Source of the DNA: an uncultured Eubacteriales bacterium | GTDB lineage: Bacteria; Bacillota; Clostridia; Christensenellales; CAG-138 | Length of the DNA stretch: 14,921 nucleotides | NCBI GenBank assembly: GCA_900543475.1 | Contig: UQRU01000051.1 | Location: 1 to 14,921, forward strand | Direction of reading: 5' to 3' | Part shown: piece by piece, positions 6,629-13,409 of the stretch | How the letters are laid out: every line of letters begins with the position of its first letter | How positions within the stretch are numbered: the first letter of the stretch is position 1 | The notes under the pieces: model-generated | Databases searched by the model: none | Seen by the model: only the letters and a program-made list of their open reading frames with translations | Told to the model about the DNA's origin: nothing | Program-made: the position numbers and the translations under genes

Positions 6629-7765
6629 ATGGATCGCTTTACCATTCCCCGGGATCTGTATTATGGGCGGGGCGCTTTATCCAGGCTGAAACAGTTAAAT
6701 GGGAGCCGGGCGATGCTGGTATGCGGGGCCGCGGCCCGGCAAAGTGGTTTTTTACGCCGGGCAGAGGGCTTTTTGCAGGAAGCGGGCATGCTGGTCCGCC
6801 CCTTTGTATGCACGCCGGGGGGACCAACCCTTGCCTTGGCCCTCACAGGCGCCAAGGCGATGCAGGAATTCAAACCTGGTTGGATCGTGGCCCTGGGCGG
6901 GGAGGAGAGCATATCCGCAGCAAAAGCGATGTGGGCTTTTTATGAAGACCCCGGCCTCACGCCTCGCGCTTTTCTGGAAGAGGGCAGGTTGCCGCTGCTG
7001 CGCAGGCAGGCGCGAATGGCGGCTGCGCCGGCTGGCGGGGGCGGGGAAGCCGCCTTGGGCGGCGCGGCGTTTTTGCTGGACCCCGCCCAGGGCCGCAGGC
7101 ATTTGTTGCGGCATCCGGTCTTGGCGCCGGATATGGCCATCATAGATCCAGACCTTGCAGCACCCTGCTCCGGAACCATTTTAGCCCGGGGCGGCATGGC
7201 GGCGCTATCCCAGGCGCTGGAGGCCATGTTCCATGGCCAGGCTAGCCTGGCATATCCCTTGGCACTGCATGCTGCCTGCGTCATTTTTGATAAGCTGCAA
7301 CCAGCAGCCGGCGGCGATGTCGCTGCTCGGACCATGCTGCATGAGGGACAATGTATGGCGGGCTTGGCCTTTTCCAATGCGCCGGCCGGCCTTTGTACCG
7401 CTATGGCCGCGGAACTATGCGTGGCATTTTACAAGCCATTGCCCACTGGCATTGCGGAGGCCGTTTGCCTTCCCTTGACGCTTTCCCGCGACCCTGGCGC
7501 TAAAAACGCCGCCGCTAGAATTTGCGCCAGCCTGGGGTATCCTGGCGAGTGCTTGGAAGCCCTTCGCTCTCGGATCATCTTGCTGCGCGGCGGGCTGGAT
7601 ATGCCCGAATCCTTACAGGCGTTTGGAATTGAAGAGGCGGAGTTTTTAAGCAAACTGCCAGACCTTTGCAAACGCCTTAGCCATACCTCCATCCTGCCTA
7701 AAAATCGCTGCCCTACCCCTAAGGAGGCAGAGGAACTTTTTCGTCAAGCCTATTACGGGAGTTGA
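6629..7765 (+). CDS. Iron-alcohol-dehydrogenase-like protein lacking metal ligands
   Basis: The 378-residue protein follows the layout of group III iron-containing alcohol dehydrogenases: an N-terminal dinucleotide-type half (IPRDLYYGRGAL, WIVALGG) and an all-helical C-terminal half with the landmark HEGQCMAGLAFSNAPAGL at 238-255. The four metal ligands of the family (Asp196, His200, His263, His277 in E. coli FucO) align with Ala191, Gln195, Thr257 and Thr273. The cofactor loop GGGS-x-x-D reads GGEESIS (90-96), and the usual TxAGTGSE segment is PAGGGGEA. A normal iron-dependent NAD(P)H oxidoreductase activity is therefore unlikely. The frame is intact, so this looks like a retained pseudoenzyme or one with a new role. 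ATG 6629 has a perfect AAGGAGGT at 6613-6620. The stop codon lies inside the -35 box of the tRNA-Leu promoter. Confidence 0.82.
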   Translation: MDRFTIPRDLYYGRGALSRLKQLNGSRAMLVCGAAARQSGFLRRAEGFLQEAGMLVRPFVCTPGGPTLALALTGAKAMQEFKPGWIVALGGEESISAAKAMWAFYEDPGLTPRAFLEEGRLPLLRRQARMAAAPAGGGGEAALGGAAFLLDPAQGRRHLLRHPVLAPDMAIIDPDLAAPCSGTILARGGMAALSQALEAMFHGQASLAYPLALHAACVIFDKLQPAAGGDVAARTMLHEGQCMAGLAFSNAPAGLCTAMAAELCVAFYKPLPTGIAEAVCLPLTLSRDPGAKNAAARICASLGYPGECLEALRSRIILLRGGLDMPESLQAFGIEEAEFLSKLPDLCKRLSHTSILPKNRCPTPKEAEELFRQAYYGS

Positions 7766-7790
7766 CGGAATCCTCCACAGCTCGTATAAT
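7762..7790 (+). promoter_or_regulatory. Strong sigma-A promoter of tRNA-Leu
   Basis: TTGACG at 7762-7767 and the exact TATAAT at 7785-7790 are spaced by the optimal 17 bases. The predicted start is at about 7796-7798, only a few bases before the mature tRNA at 7800. The -35 hexamer contains the TGA stop (7763-7765) of the preceding gene. Confidence 0.88.
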
Positions 7791-7799
7791 GATACTTGC

Positions 7800-7883
7800 G
7801 CGGCTGTGGTGGAATTGGCATACACAGCAGACTTAAAATCTGCCGGGGAAACCTTGGGGGTTCGAGTCCCCCCAGCCGCACCA
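7800..7883 (+). tRNA. tRNA-Leu (anticodon UAA)
   Basis: The acceptor arm GCGGCTG (7800-7806) pairs with CAGCCGC (7873-7879), followed by discriminator A7880 and an encoded CCA at 7881-7883. The anticodon stem GCAGA/TCTGC (7827-7831/7839-7843) closes the loop CTTAAAA, with anticodon TAA at 7834-7836, reading UUA leucine codons. A long variable region (CGGGGAAACCTTG), typical of tRNA-Leu, precedes the T arm GGGGG-TTCGAGT-CCCCC at 7856-7872. All arms are intact, and the gene is served by a near-consensus promoter directly upstream. Confidence 0.97.
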
Positions 7884-7884
7884 A

Positions 7885-8155
7885 CGCAACGCCGCCCCCC
7901 TTGGGGGGCGGCGTTGCGCCAGCCTGTCGAAAAACCCCCGGGGGTTCGGGGGCCGCAGCCCCCGGAGGCTTTGATCGGATTTGACGACATGCGCGTCAAA
8001 TCCGCAAAAGGCCTTGCGCAGCAAGGGTTTCCCTGCATAGCTCCCTGGCCGCGCCGTAGGCGCAAGGGAGCTATGAAAACCTCGAAAAAGTGGCGCAAGC
8101 CACTTTTTCGACAGCCTGCAACGAAGCGCCGCCCTCTATGGGGCGGCGCTTCGTT
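7885..8155. repeat. Nested palindromic non-coding element
   Basis: One base after the tRNA begins a 271-base block made almost wholly of perfect stems. They are 16 bp at 7885-7900/7903-7918; CGGGGGC/GCCCCCG at 7947-7953/7958-7964; 11 bp at 7976-7986/7994-8004; CCTTGC/GCAAGG at 8012-8017/8021-8026; 11 bp at 8036-8046/8065-8075 enclosing GCGCC/GGCGC at 8051-8055/8059-8063; 13 bp at 8082-8094/8099-8111 with a GCAA tetraloop; and 15 bp at 8120-8134/8141-8155. The block is symmetric as a whole: CTGTCGAAAAA (7924-7934) is the exact inverse of TTTTTCGACAG (8104-8114), the match continues outward with one mismatch and a 3-base gap through CGTTGC, and similar GC hairpins cap both ends. No coding frame is credible. 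It could be a MITE/REP-like repeat or a structured RNA. Confidence 0.75.
8120..8155 (+). terminator. Possible terminator before marR
   Basis: A 15-bp perfect stem, AACGAAGCGCCGCCC/GGGCGGCGCTTCGTT, with a six-base loop ends the palindromic block. Only ATTTC follows, so the U-tract is weak. It could end tRNA-Leu transcripts if they run through the element, or it may simply be the element's right-hand cap. Confidence 0.35.
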
Positions 8156-8213
8156 ATTTCGTACATGTTACGCTGCTTTTTGATGGGGAAAAGGGGGGAG
8201 GTGAAAATAAGCC

Positions 8214-8263
8214 TTGCATAATGGAATGTCCGTCTATATAATTAGATAGGAACTTAATTATAT
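8214..8263 (+). promoter_or_regulatory. marR promoter with overlapping operator palindrome
   Basis: TTGCAT at 8214-8219 and the exact TATAAT at 8237-8242 are spaced by 17 bases. The inverted repeat ATATAATTA (8236-8244) / TAATTATAT (8255-8263) with a 10-base centre covers the -10 box and the start point near 8249. This is the placement expected of an operator by which the MarR protein represses its own operon. The block is AT-rich compared with its surroundings. Confidence 0.75.
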
Positions 8264-8275
8264 GGGGGGCTTTTC

Positions 8276-8707
8276 GTGGAAAAACCATTGATGCTTTTGA
8301 TTCGCGATACCTACAGGTTATGGGCCAATTATATGAAAGGGGTAGCCGCGCGGGCAGGGGTACCGGATTCCTACCGGATGGTGCTTACTTTTTTGCTGCG
8401 CAATCCAGGGGTCAGCCAAAAGGAGTTGGCTGCCCACTGCGGGATCACCACCGCTTCCGTGAGCCAGACGGTAAAGGAAATGGGCTTGACGGGATATTTG
8501 AAAAAGGAAGCGGACGATAAAGACCTACGGTATGTGCGCCTGTATTTGACGGAAAAGGGCGAGGCCTGCGCCAAGGAGATCCGAGAAGCCATCCACCAGG
8601 CGGACGCTCGGGTTTCCGCACAATTGACTTGGGAAAAGGAAAAGCACATGCGGGAGCTGTTGGATGAATTGGCCAGGATCATAGAAACGGAGCTTCCTCT
8701 ATGCTGA
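8276..8707 (+). CDS. MarR-family transcriptional regulator
   Basis: The 143-residue protein has the MarR winged-helix plan. N-terminal dimerisation helices are at about 5-30, a helix-turn-helix lies around 46-69 (VSQKELAAHCGITTASVSQTV), and the wing DDKDLRYVRLYLTEKG is at about 80-95. A C-terminal helix pair returns to the dimer interface. MarR proteins usually repress adjacent transporter genes and release DNA on binding small phenolic or antibiotic-like ligands, or on oxidation. GTG 8276 is chosen because a G-run at 8264-8269 lies upstream; ATG 8291 is an alternative. The stop overlaps the start of the first ABC gene (8701-8707), so translation is coupled. An operator-like palindrome sits over its promoter, suggesting autorepression of the whole exporter operon. 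Confidence 0.9.
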   Translation: MEKPLMLLIRDTYRLWANYMKGVAARAGVPDSYRMVLTFLLRNPGVSQKELAAHCGITTASVSQTVKEMGLTGYLKKEADDKDLRYVRLYLTEKGEACAKEIREAIHQADARVSAQLTWEKEKHMRELLDELARIIETELPLC

Positions 8708-10422
8708 ACTATTTGAAGAAATATTGGCTCAATTGCCTGCTGGCGCCCCTATTCATGCTGGGGGAGATCGCCATGGATATGTGGCAGCCGGATATGATGG
8801 CCACCATTGTGGACGAGGGCGTATTGGGCGGGGATATGGCTATTATTTGGTCCATGGGTATTCGGATGCTGCTATTGGTGGCCTTTGGAGGCACCTGCGG
8901 GGTGCTGTGCGGGGTATTCGCCAATGTGGCGGCCCAACGCTTTGGGAACGACGTGCGCAAGGATCTGTTTGCCCGGATCATGACCTTTTCGTTCCAGCAG
9001 ACCGATCGGTTTACCACCGGTTCCCTGGTCACCCGCATTACCAATGACGTCACCCAGGTGGAGCAGATGGTCATGATGTCCATGCGGTCGGTGGTACGGT
9101 GCACGGTGATGTTCTTCGGGGGCATCTATATGCTCTATCGCCAATCCCCCCGCTTCGCCATGGTGGCTGCTTGCGGGCTGCCTGTGATCGCCATCTTTTT
9201 GGTGTTCTTCCTGCGCCGGGTCTCTCCGTTGTTCACGGTGATCCAGCATAGATTGGATCAGATCAACTGTATCGTCCAGGAGAATATCGCCGGGGCCCGG
9301 GTGGTGAAAGCCTATGTCAAAGAAGCGGACGCCTTGGAGAATTTTTCCAAAGCCAACGACAGCCTTTGCCAGATCAATCTGCGGGCCCAAACCAGCCTTG
9401 CCTTTTTAAATCCCTGCGTAAACGTGGTGCTCAACCTTTGCACCGTGGGGGTGCTGTATGTGGGGGGCATTTCGGTACAAGCGGGGGGCGCCATTACGCC
9501 GGGGCAGGTGATGGCTGCGATCACCTATTTGTCCCTGATCCTTATGCGGATCATTTTCATGGCCAATATTTTTCAGACTTTTACCCGGGCTTCCGCCTCC
9601 TGGAAGCGCATCCGGGAAGTGCTGGATACCCAGCCGGCCCAACAACCGGGTTCCACCCTGCCGGCGCCAAATAGAAAGGGGGAAATTGAATTTTCCCACG
9701 TATCCTTTGCTTATCCGGGGGCTCCGGAAAATCTGGTATTGCGGGATCTATCCTTCCGGGTAGAGCCGGGCCAGACCGTGGCCATCATCGGTTCCACCGG
9801 CAGCGGGAAGTCCAGCCTAGTACACCTGATCCCCCGATTTTACGATGCCACGGAAGGGGCCGTGCTGGTGGACGGGGTGGATGTGCGGGATTTCCCCATG
9901 GAAGCCCTGCGGGACCGGGTAGCCCTGGTGCAGCAGAAGGCGGAACTGTTTTCCCGCAGCATTGGTGAAAATATCGCCTGGGGCGCAGAGGGGGTGGAGA
10001 AAGACCAGATCCGCCAGGCGGCGCAGATCGCCCAGGCGGAGGATTTTATCCTGCGCACCCCCGATGGCTATGATACCCAGGTCACCGAAAGCGGCCACTC
10101 CCTTTCCGGCGGGCAGAAGCAGCGGCTTTGCATTGCCCGGGCGGTACTGAAACGGCCGGAGATCCTCATTTTGGATGATGCGGCCAGCGCCCTAGACCTT
10201 AAAACGGAGGCCGCCCTCCATGTGGCCCTGAACCGGGAACTGGCCGGGATCACCAAGGTCATCGTGGCCCAGCGGGTGGCTTCCGTAAAGGATGCGGACA
10301 AGATCCTGGTGCTGGAGGATGGGCAGCTGGTTGCCTGGGGGACCCATGCGACGCTGCTGGAGACTTCACCGGTGTATGGGGAGATCTGCCGCTCCCAGAT
10401 GAAGCGGGAGGTGCAAGCATGA
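8701..10422 (+). CDS. ABC exporter half-transporter, degenerate-site subunit
   Basis: The 573-residue protein is a type IV (multidrug/lipid exporter) ABC half-transporter, with six membrane helices over about 1-310 and a nucleotide-binding domain after. Visible motifs are Walker A GSTGSGKSS at 364-372, signature LSGGQ at 468-472 and Walker B ILDD with Asp492. The catalytic Glu after Walker B is Asp493 and the switch His is Gln524 (IVAQR). This is the pattern of the TM287/LmrC-like partner whose own ATP site is not hydrolytic. Its intact LSGGQ completes the active site of the partner. The ATG at 8701 overlaps marR, and the stop overlaps the next ATG as ATGA. The substrate is unknown; control by a MarR protein suggests a toxic or antimicrobial compound. 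Confidence 0.93.
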   Translation: MLNYLKKYWLNCLLAPLFMLGEIAMDMWQPDMMATIVDEGVLGGDMAIIWSMGIRMLLLVAFGGTCGVLCGVFANVAAQRFGNDVRKDLFARIMTFSFQQTDRFTTGSLVTRITNDVTQVEQMVMMSMRSVVRCTVMFFGGIYMLYRQSPRFAMVAACGLPVIAIFLVFFLRRVSPLFTVIQHRLDQINCIVQENIAGARVVKAYVKEADALENFSKANDSLCQINLRAQTSLAFLNPCVNVVLNLCTVGVLYVGGISVQAGGAITPGQVMAAITYLSLILMRIIFMANIFQTFTRASASWKRIREVLDTQPAQQPGSTLPAPNRKGEIEFSHVSFAYPGAPENLVLRDLSFRVEPGQTVAIIGSTGSGKSSLVHLIPRFYDATEGAVLVDGVDVRDFPMEALRDRVALVQQKAELFSRSIGENIAWGAEGVEKDQIRQAAQIAQAEDFILRTPDGYDTQVTESGHSLSGGQKQRLCIARAVLKRPEILILDDAASALDLKTEAALHVALNRELAGITKVIVAQRVASVKDADKILVLEDGQLVAWGTHATLLETSPVYGEICRSQMKREVQA

Positions 10423-12221
10423 CGACGGAAATCAAACCAAAGGTGGAATTGCGCCGCCCCTCCACCATGGGACAGGCGGTGGAAAAGCCCAAGGATACCC
10501 AGGGCACCCTGAAACGGCTGCTAAGCTATTTTGTCCAAACCAAGGGCTTGTTCCTGGGACTCATGGGGACGGTACTGTTGGTGACCATTACCTCCTTGGC
10601 TTCCCCCGCCCTCCAAGGACAGGTGATCGACGCCCTGAAAGAAAGGACTTGGGGCCAGTTCCGCCTCCTGCTGGGATGGCTGCTAGTTTCCTTCCTTTTA
10701 AACGTGACCTTCACCTTGATCCAGGGGCTTTTGGCTGCCCGGCTAAGCCAGAGCATCGTAGGCTGTATGCGCTATGGCCTCTTTGAAAAATTGGATCACT
10801 TGCCTATCGGCTATTTGGATCGGCATTCCAGCGGGGATCTGATGAGCCGCATGACCAACGATATTGAGAACATCTCCAACACCATTTCCCAGAGCTTAGG
10901 GTCGCTGGTATCCGGCACCCTGACCATCGTGGGGACCATCGCCATCATGTTCTGGTATTGTTGGCAGCTTACCCTCATCACCTTGGTGACGGTGGCGCTC
11001 ACCGCCCTGGTGACCAAGTGGATGTCCAAAAAAATGCGCAGCGCTTACCGGGGCCGGGCGGACGCCCTGGGCGTCCTGGACGGCTATGGGGAAGAGATGA
11101 TCGCCGGGTATCGGTCGGTAACCGCCTGCAACCGCCAGGAACGCACCCGGGAAGAATTTGACCAGCTCTCCGACCAGCTGGCCAGAGAAGGCGTCCGGGC
11201 GGAAGTCTTAGGCGGGTCCATGGGCCCTATGATGAACGGCATTACCAATTTGGGCTTTGTCATCGTGGCTGCCTTTGGAGGCTATTTTGCCTTGGAGGGG
11301 CTGATCACCATTGGGGTCATTTCTGCGTTTATCATTTATGCGAAACAGTTTTCCCGGCCTCTCAATGAGATCGCCCAGCTCTATGGCTCCGTACAGACCG
11401 CCATGGCGGGGGCGGAACGGGTATTTGATCTAATGGACCAGCCGGATGAGGACAACAGCGGCACCCTGGAGCTGGAAAATATGCAGGGGAATATTTCTTT
11501 CCGCCACGTGAACTTCTCCTATGAGCCAGGGAAACCTGTGCTTCAGGATTTTAGCCTGGAGGTGCGGGCCGGACAGAAGATCGCCCTGGTGGGAGCCACG
11601 GGCAGCGGCAAAACCACGGTGGTCAACCTGCTTATGCGGTTTTATCCTGTGGACGCCGGCGAGATCTGCATCGATGGGGTGAACATCACCGCCCTGCGTC
11701 GGGACTGGCTCCGCCATAATACTGCCATCGTGTTGCAGGACACGGTGCTCTTTTCCGATACCATTGCCGCCAATATCAAGTATGCCAACCCCGCAGCCAG
11801 CCAAAAGGAGATGGAACGGGCAGCGGTTATGAGCAATTGCGCCCCCTTTATCCGGCGGCTGAAGGAGGGATACCAGACCATGCTCCAGCAGGCGGGGGCA
11901 GGGCTATCCCACGGCCAGCGGCAGCTGTTGAACATTGCCAGGGCCATTCTGGCCGATCCCAAGATCCTCATTTTGGATGAAGCCACCTCCTCTGTGGATA
12001 CCCGTACCGAGCAAAGCATCCAGGACGCCTTGGTCCGGCTTATGAAAAACCGTACCAGCCTCATTATCGCCCACCGGCTTTCCACCATCCAGGACGCGGA
12101 TATGATCGTGGTCATGGATCACGGCCAGGTGGTAGAAACGGGCAACCATCAGCAACTTTTGGAAAAGCAGGGCGCCTATTACGCCCTGTATATGGCCCAG
12201 TTCGCCGGTAACCGGACGTAA
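10419..12221 (+). CDS. ABC exporter half-transporter, catalytic subunit
   Basis: The 600-residue partner has an N-terminal cytosolic extension of about 35 residues, six membrane helices (to about 330) and an NBD with Walker A GATGSGKTT at 392-400. Walker B is ILDE with Asp520 and catalytic Glu521, and the switch is His552 (IIAHR). Its signature is LSHGQ (496-500) instead of LSGGQ, matching the degenerate signature usually found in the TM288/LmrD-like subunit. With the neighbour it should form a heterodimer with one working and one degenerate ATP site. GGAGGTG at 10407-10413 lies five bases before ATG 10419, and the start overlaps the upstream stop by four bases. A branched terminator follows at once. 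Confidence 0.94.
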   Translation: MTTEIKPKVELRRPSTMGQAVEKPKDTQGTLKRLLSYFVQTKGLFLGLMGTVLLVTITSLASPALQGQVIDALKERTWGQFRLLLGWLLVSFLLNVTFTLIQGLLAARLSQSIVGCMRYGLFEKLDHLPIGYLDRHSSGDLMSRMTNDIENISNTISQSLGSLVSGTLTIVGTIAIMFWYCWQLTLITLVTVALTALVTKWMSKKMRSAYRGRADALGVLDGYGEEMIAGYRSVTACNRQERTREEFDQLSDQLAREGVRAEVLGGSMGPMMNGITNLGFVIVAAFGGYFALEGLITIGVISAFIIYAKQFSRPLNEIAQLYGSVQTAMAGAERVFDLMDQPDEDNSGTLELENMQGNISFRHVNFSYEPGKPVLQDFSLEVRAGQKIALVGATGSGKTTVVNLLMRFYPVDAGEICIDGVNITALRRDWLRHNTAIVLQDTVLFSDTIAANIKYANPAASQKEMERAAVMSNCAPFIRRLKEGYQTMLQQAGAGLSHGQRQLLNIARAILADPKILILDEATSSVDTRTEQSIQDALVRLMKNRTSLIIAHRLSTIQDADMIVVMDHGQVVETGNHQQLLEKQGAYYALYMAQFAGNRT

Positions 12222-12269
12222 AAGCGGCACCTGAACAGCCCCGGTCAGAAACATGGCCGCCCGCTTTTT
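12220..12269 (+). terminator. Intrinsic terminator of the marR-ABC operon
   Basis: AAAAGCGG at 12220-12227, overlapping the stop codon, pairs with CCGCTTTT at 12261-12268 and runs into five T at 12265-12269. The long loop holds an inner CTGA/TCAG stem. The layout (outer stem plus branched loop) resembles the terminator after proS. Confidence 0.65.
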
Positions 12270-12368
12270 GCAGGGGCCTTGTCCTCGTTGGGGTTACAAG
12301 GCAGAACGCAGTCCGCACCGCGCCAAGGGGAAAGGGCCGGCCAACGGAACACGCATGGGCCTTCAAAG

Positions 12369-12402
12369 AAAAAAGCGGCCGCTATTTCGTATGCGGCCGC
12401 TT
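12369..12402 (-). terminator. Intrinsic terminator of the ZIP gene
   Basis: AAGCGGCCGC at 12373-12382 and GCGGCCGCTT at 12393-12402 form a 10-bp stem. On the minus strand it is followed by six T (complement of A at 12369-12374). It lies about 80 bases past the stop of the minus-strand transporter, between convergent genes. Confidence 0.8.
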
Positions 12403-12429
12403 ATATCAAATAGAATATTACCTCGCAGC

Positions 12430-12456
12430 CCTTTCCCTGAGGAAAGGCGCTTTTTT
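12430..12456 (+). terminator. Second plus-strand terminator
   Basis: CCTTTCC/GGAAAGG (12430-12436/12441-12447) with a CTGA loop is followed, after CGC, by six T at 12451-12456. It would stop plus-strand read-through from the ABC operon before it enters the oppositely oriented transporter gene. Confidence 0.6.
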
Positions 12457-12480
12457 GTACGAGGGGGGGATTTCGGGAGC

Positions 12481-13278
12481 TCAGATAAACAGCAGCAGGC
12501 TCACCGCCATGACCGCCATGCCGGAGATCAGGCCATAGATGGACAGGTGATGCTCTCCATATTCCCGGGCGGCGGGCAGCAGCTCGTCAAAGGAGATGAA
12601 TACCATAATGCCGGCTACAGCCGCAAAAATAATGCCGAAGACCGTGTCCGTCATGATGGGCATCAGCAGGAGCCAGCCGATCAAAGCGCCAAGCGGTTCC
12701 GCCAGGCCGGACAGGAAGGAATAGCAAAAGGCCTTTTTCCGGGAACCGGTGGCCTGGTAGATGGGCACGGACACGGCGATGCCCTCGGGAATGTTGTGGA
12801 TGGCGATGGCCACCACGATGGGGATGGCGATGGAGGGGGATTGGAGGGCGGAAACAAAGGTAGCTAACCCTTCGGGGAAATTGTGGATGGCGATGGCCAG
12901 GGCGGTAAACACCCCCATGCGCATCAGCTTCCGGGCTGGGGGCGCCGCATCCTCCTGTTCCACCAGCTTCACCTCATGGGGATTCTTTTCCGCGGGGATC
13001 AGCTTATCGATCACGGCGATGAACAGCATGCCCCCGAAAAAGGCCGCCACCGTGGCCCAGCTGCCCGGCCGCTGCCCCAGCTGGGCGGTTAGGGCCGACT
13101 GGGCCTTGGCAAAGATCTCGATCATGGAAACATACACCATGACCCCAGCGGAAAAGCCCAAACTCACCGATAAAAACCGGCGGTTGGTCCGCTTGGCCAA
13201 CAGGGCGATCAAGCTGCCGATGCCGGTGCTCAACCCGGCCAAAAGGGTCAAAAGGAATGCGTAAAAAATCGTATCCAT
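12481..13278 (-). CDS. zupT: ZIP-family divalent metal transporter (ZupT-like)
   Basis: This is a 265-residue membrane protein with about eight helices that takes up Zn2+ and possibly Mn2+ or Fe2+. The two family signatures are present: HNFPEG at 132-137 and HNIPEG at 161-166, which supply the binuclear metal site of bacterial ZIPs. Also visible are GLAEPLGA at 191-198, and SFDELLP at 229-235 near the C-terminus. The loop at about 94-118 ([16 protein letters not shown]) is short, charged and has a single His, unlike the His-rich loop of many ZIPs. The ATG is read from 13278 downward, with GGAG (complement of 13289-13292) ten bases before it. It is monocistronic, convergent with the ABC operon, with its own promoter and terminator. 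Confidence 0.93.
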   Translation of the reverse strand: MDTIFYAFLLTLLAGLSTGIGSLIALLAKRTNRRFLSVSLGFSAGVMVYVSMIEIFAKAQSALTAQLGQRPGSWATVAAFFGGMLFIAVIDKLIPAEKNPHEVKLVEQEDAAPPARKLMRMGVFTALAIAIHNFPEGLATFVSALQSPSIAIPIVVAIAIHNIPEGIAVSVPIYQATGSRKKAFCYSFLSGLAEPLGALIGWLLLMPIMTDTVFGIIFAAVAGIMVFISFDELLPAAREYGEHHLSIYGLISGMAVMAVSLLLFI

Positions 13279-13321
13279 GTTGCACTTGCTCCAATCTATC
13301 CTTTGCTATGGCTGGCGCCGT

Positions 13322-13379
13322 ATTGGTGGGACCAGCATACCAATTAAATCAGGATAGCAAAACCACCCTCCGGTGTCAA
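13322..13379 (-). promoter_or_regulatory. Promoter of the ZIP gene with operator-like repeat
   Basis: Reading the minus strand, TTGACA (13379-13374) and TATCCT (13356-13351) are separated by 17 bases; the -35 is a perfect consensus. The start point would be near 13344, leaving a leader of about 65 bases. The inverted repeat ATTGGT (13322-13327) / ACCAAT (13339-13344) lies just downstream of the -10 and could bind a metal-responsive repressor. That role is inferred only from position. Confidence 0.7.
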
Positions 13380-13409
13380 TATATATAGGCCGCATCCCCT
13401 TGGCCTGGT

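Noticed and set aside
7885..8155. CRISPR array
   Set aside because: The stems differ in sequence, and there is no regular repeat-spacer periodicity and no cas gene in the window.
7806..8183. Open frame running through tRNA-Leu and the palindromic block
   Set aside because: It translates a tRNA and stem sequences; the Pro/Gly/Arg-rich product has no start signal. The same holds for the opposite-strand frame at 7646-8098.
12253..12867. A 204-codon plus-strand frame entering the ZIP gene
   Set aside because: It reads antisense to a clear ZIP transporter, crosses three terminator-like hairpins and has a low-complexity His/Gly/Asp-rich product.
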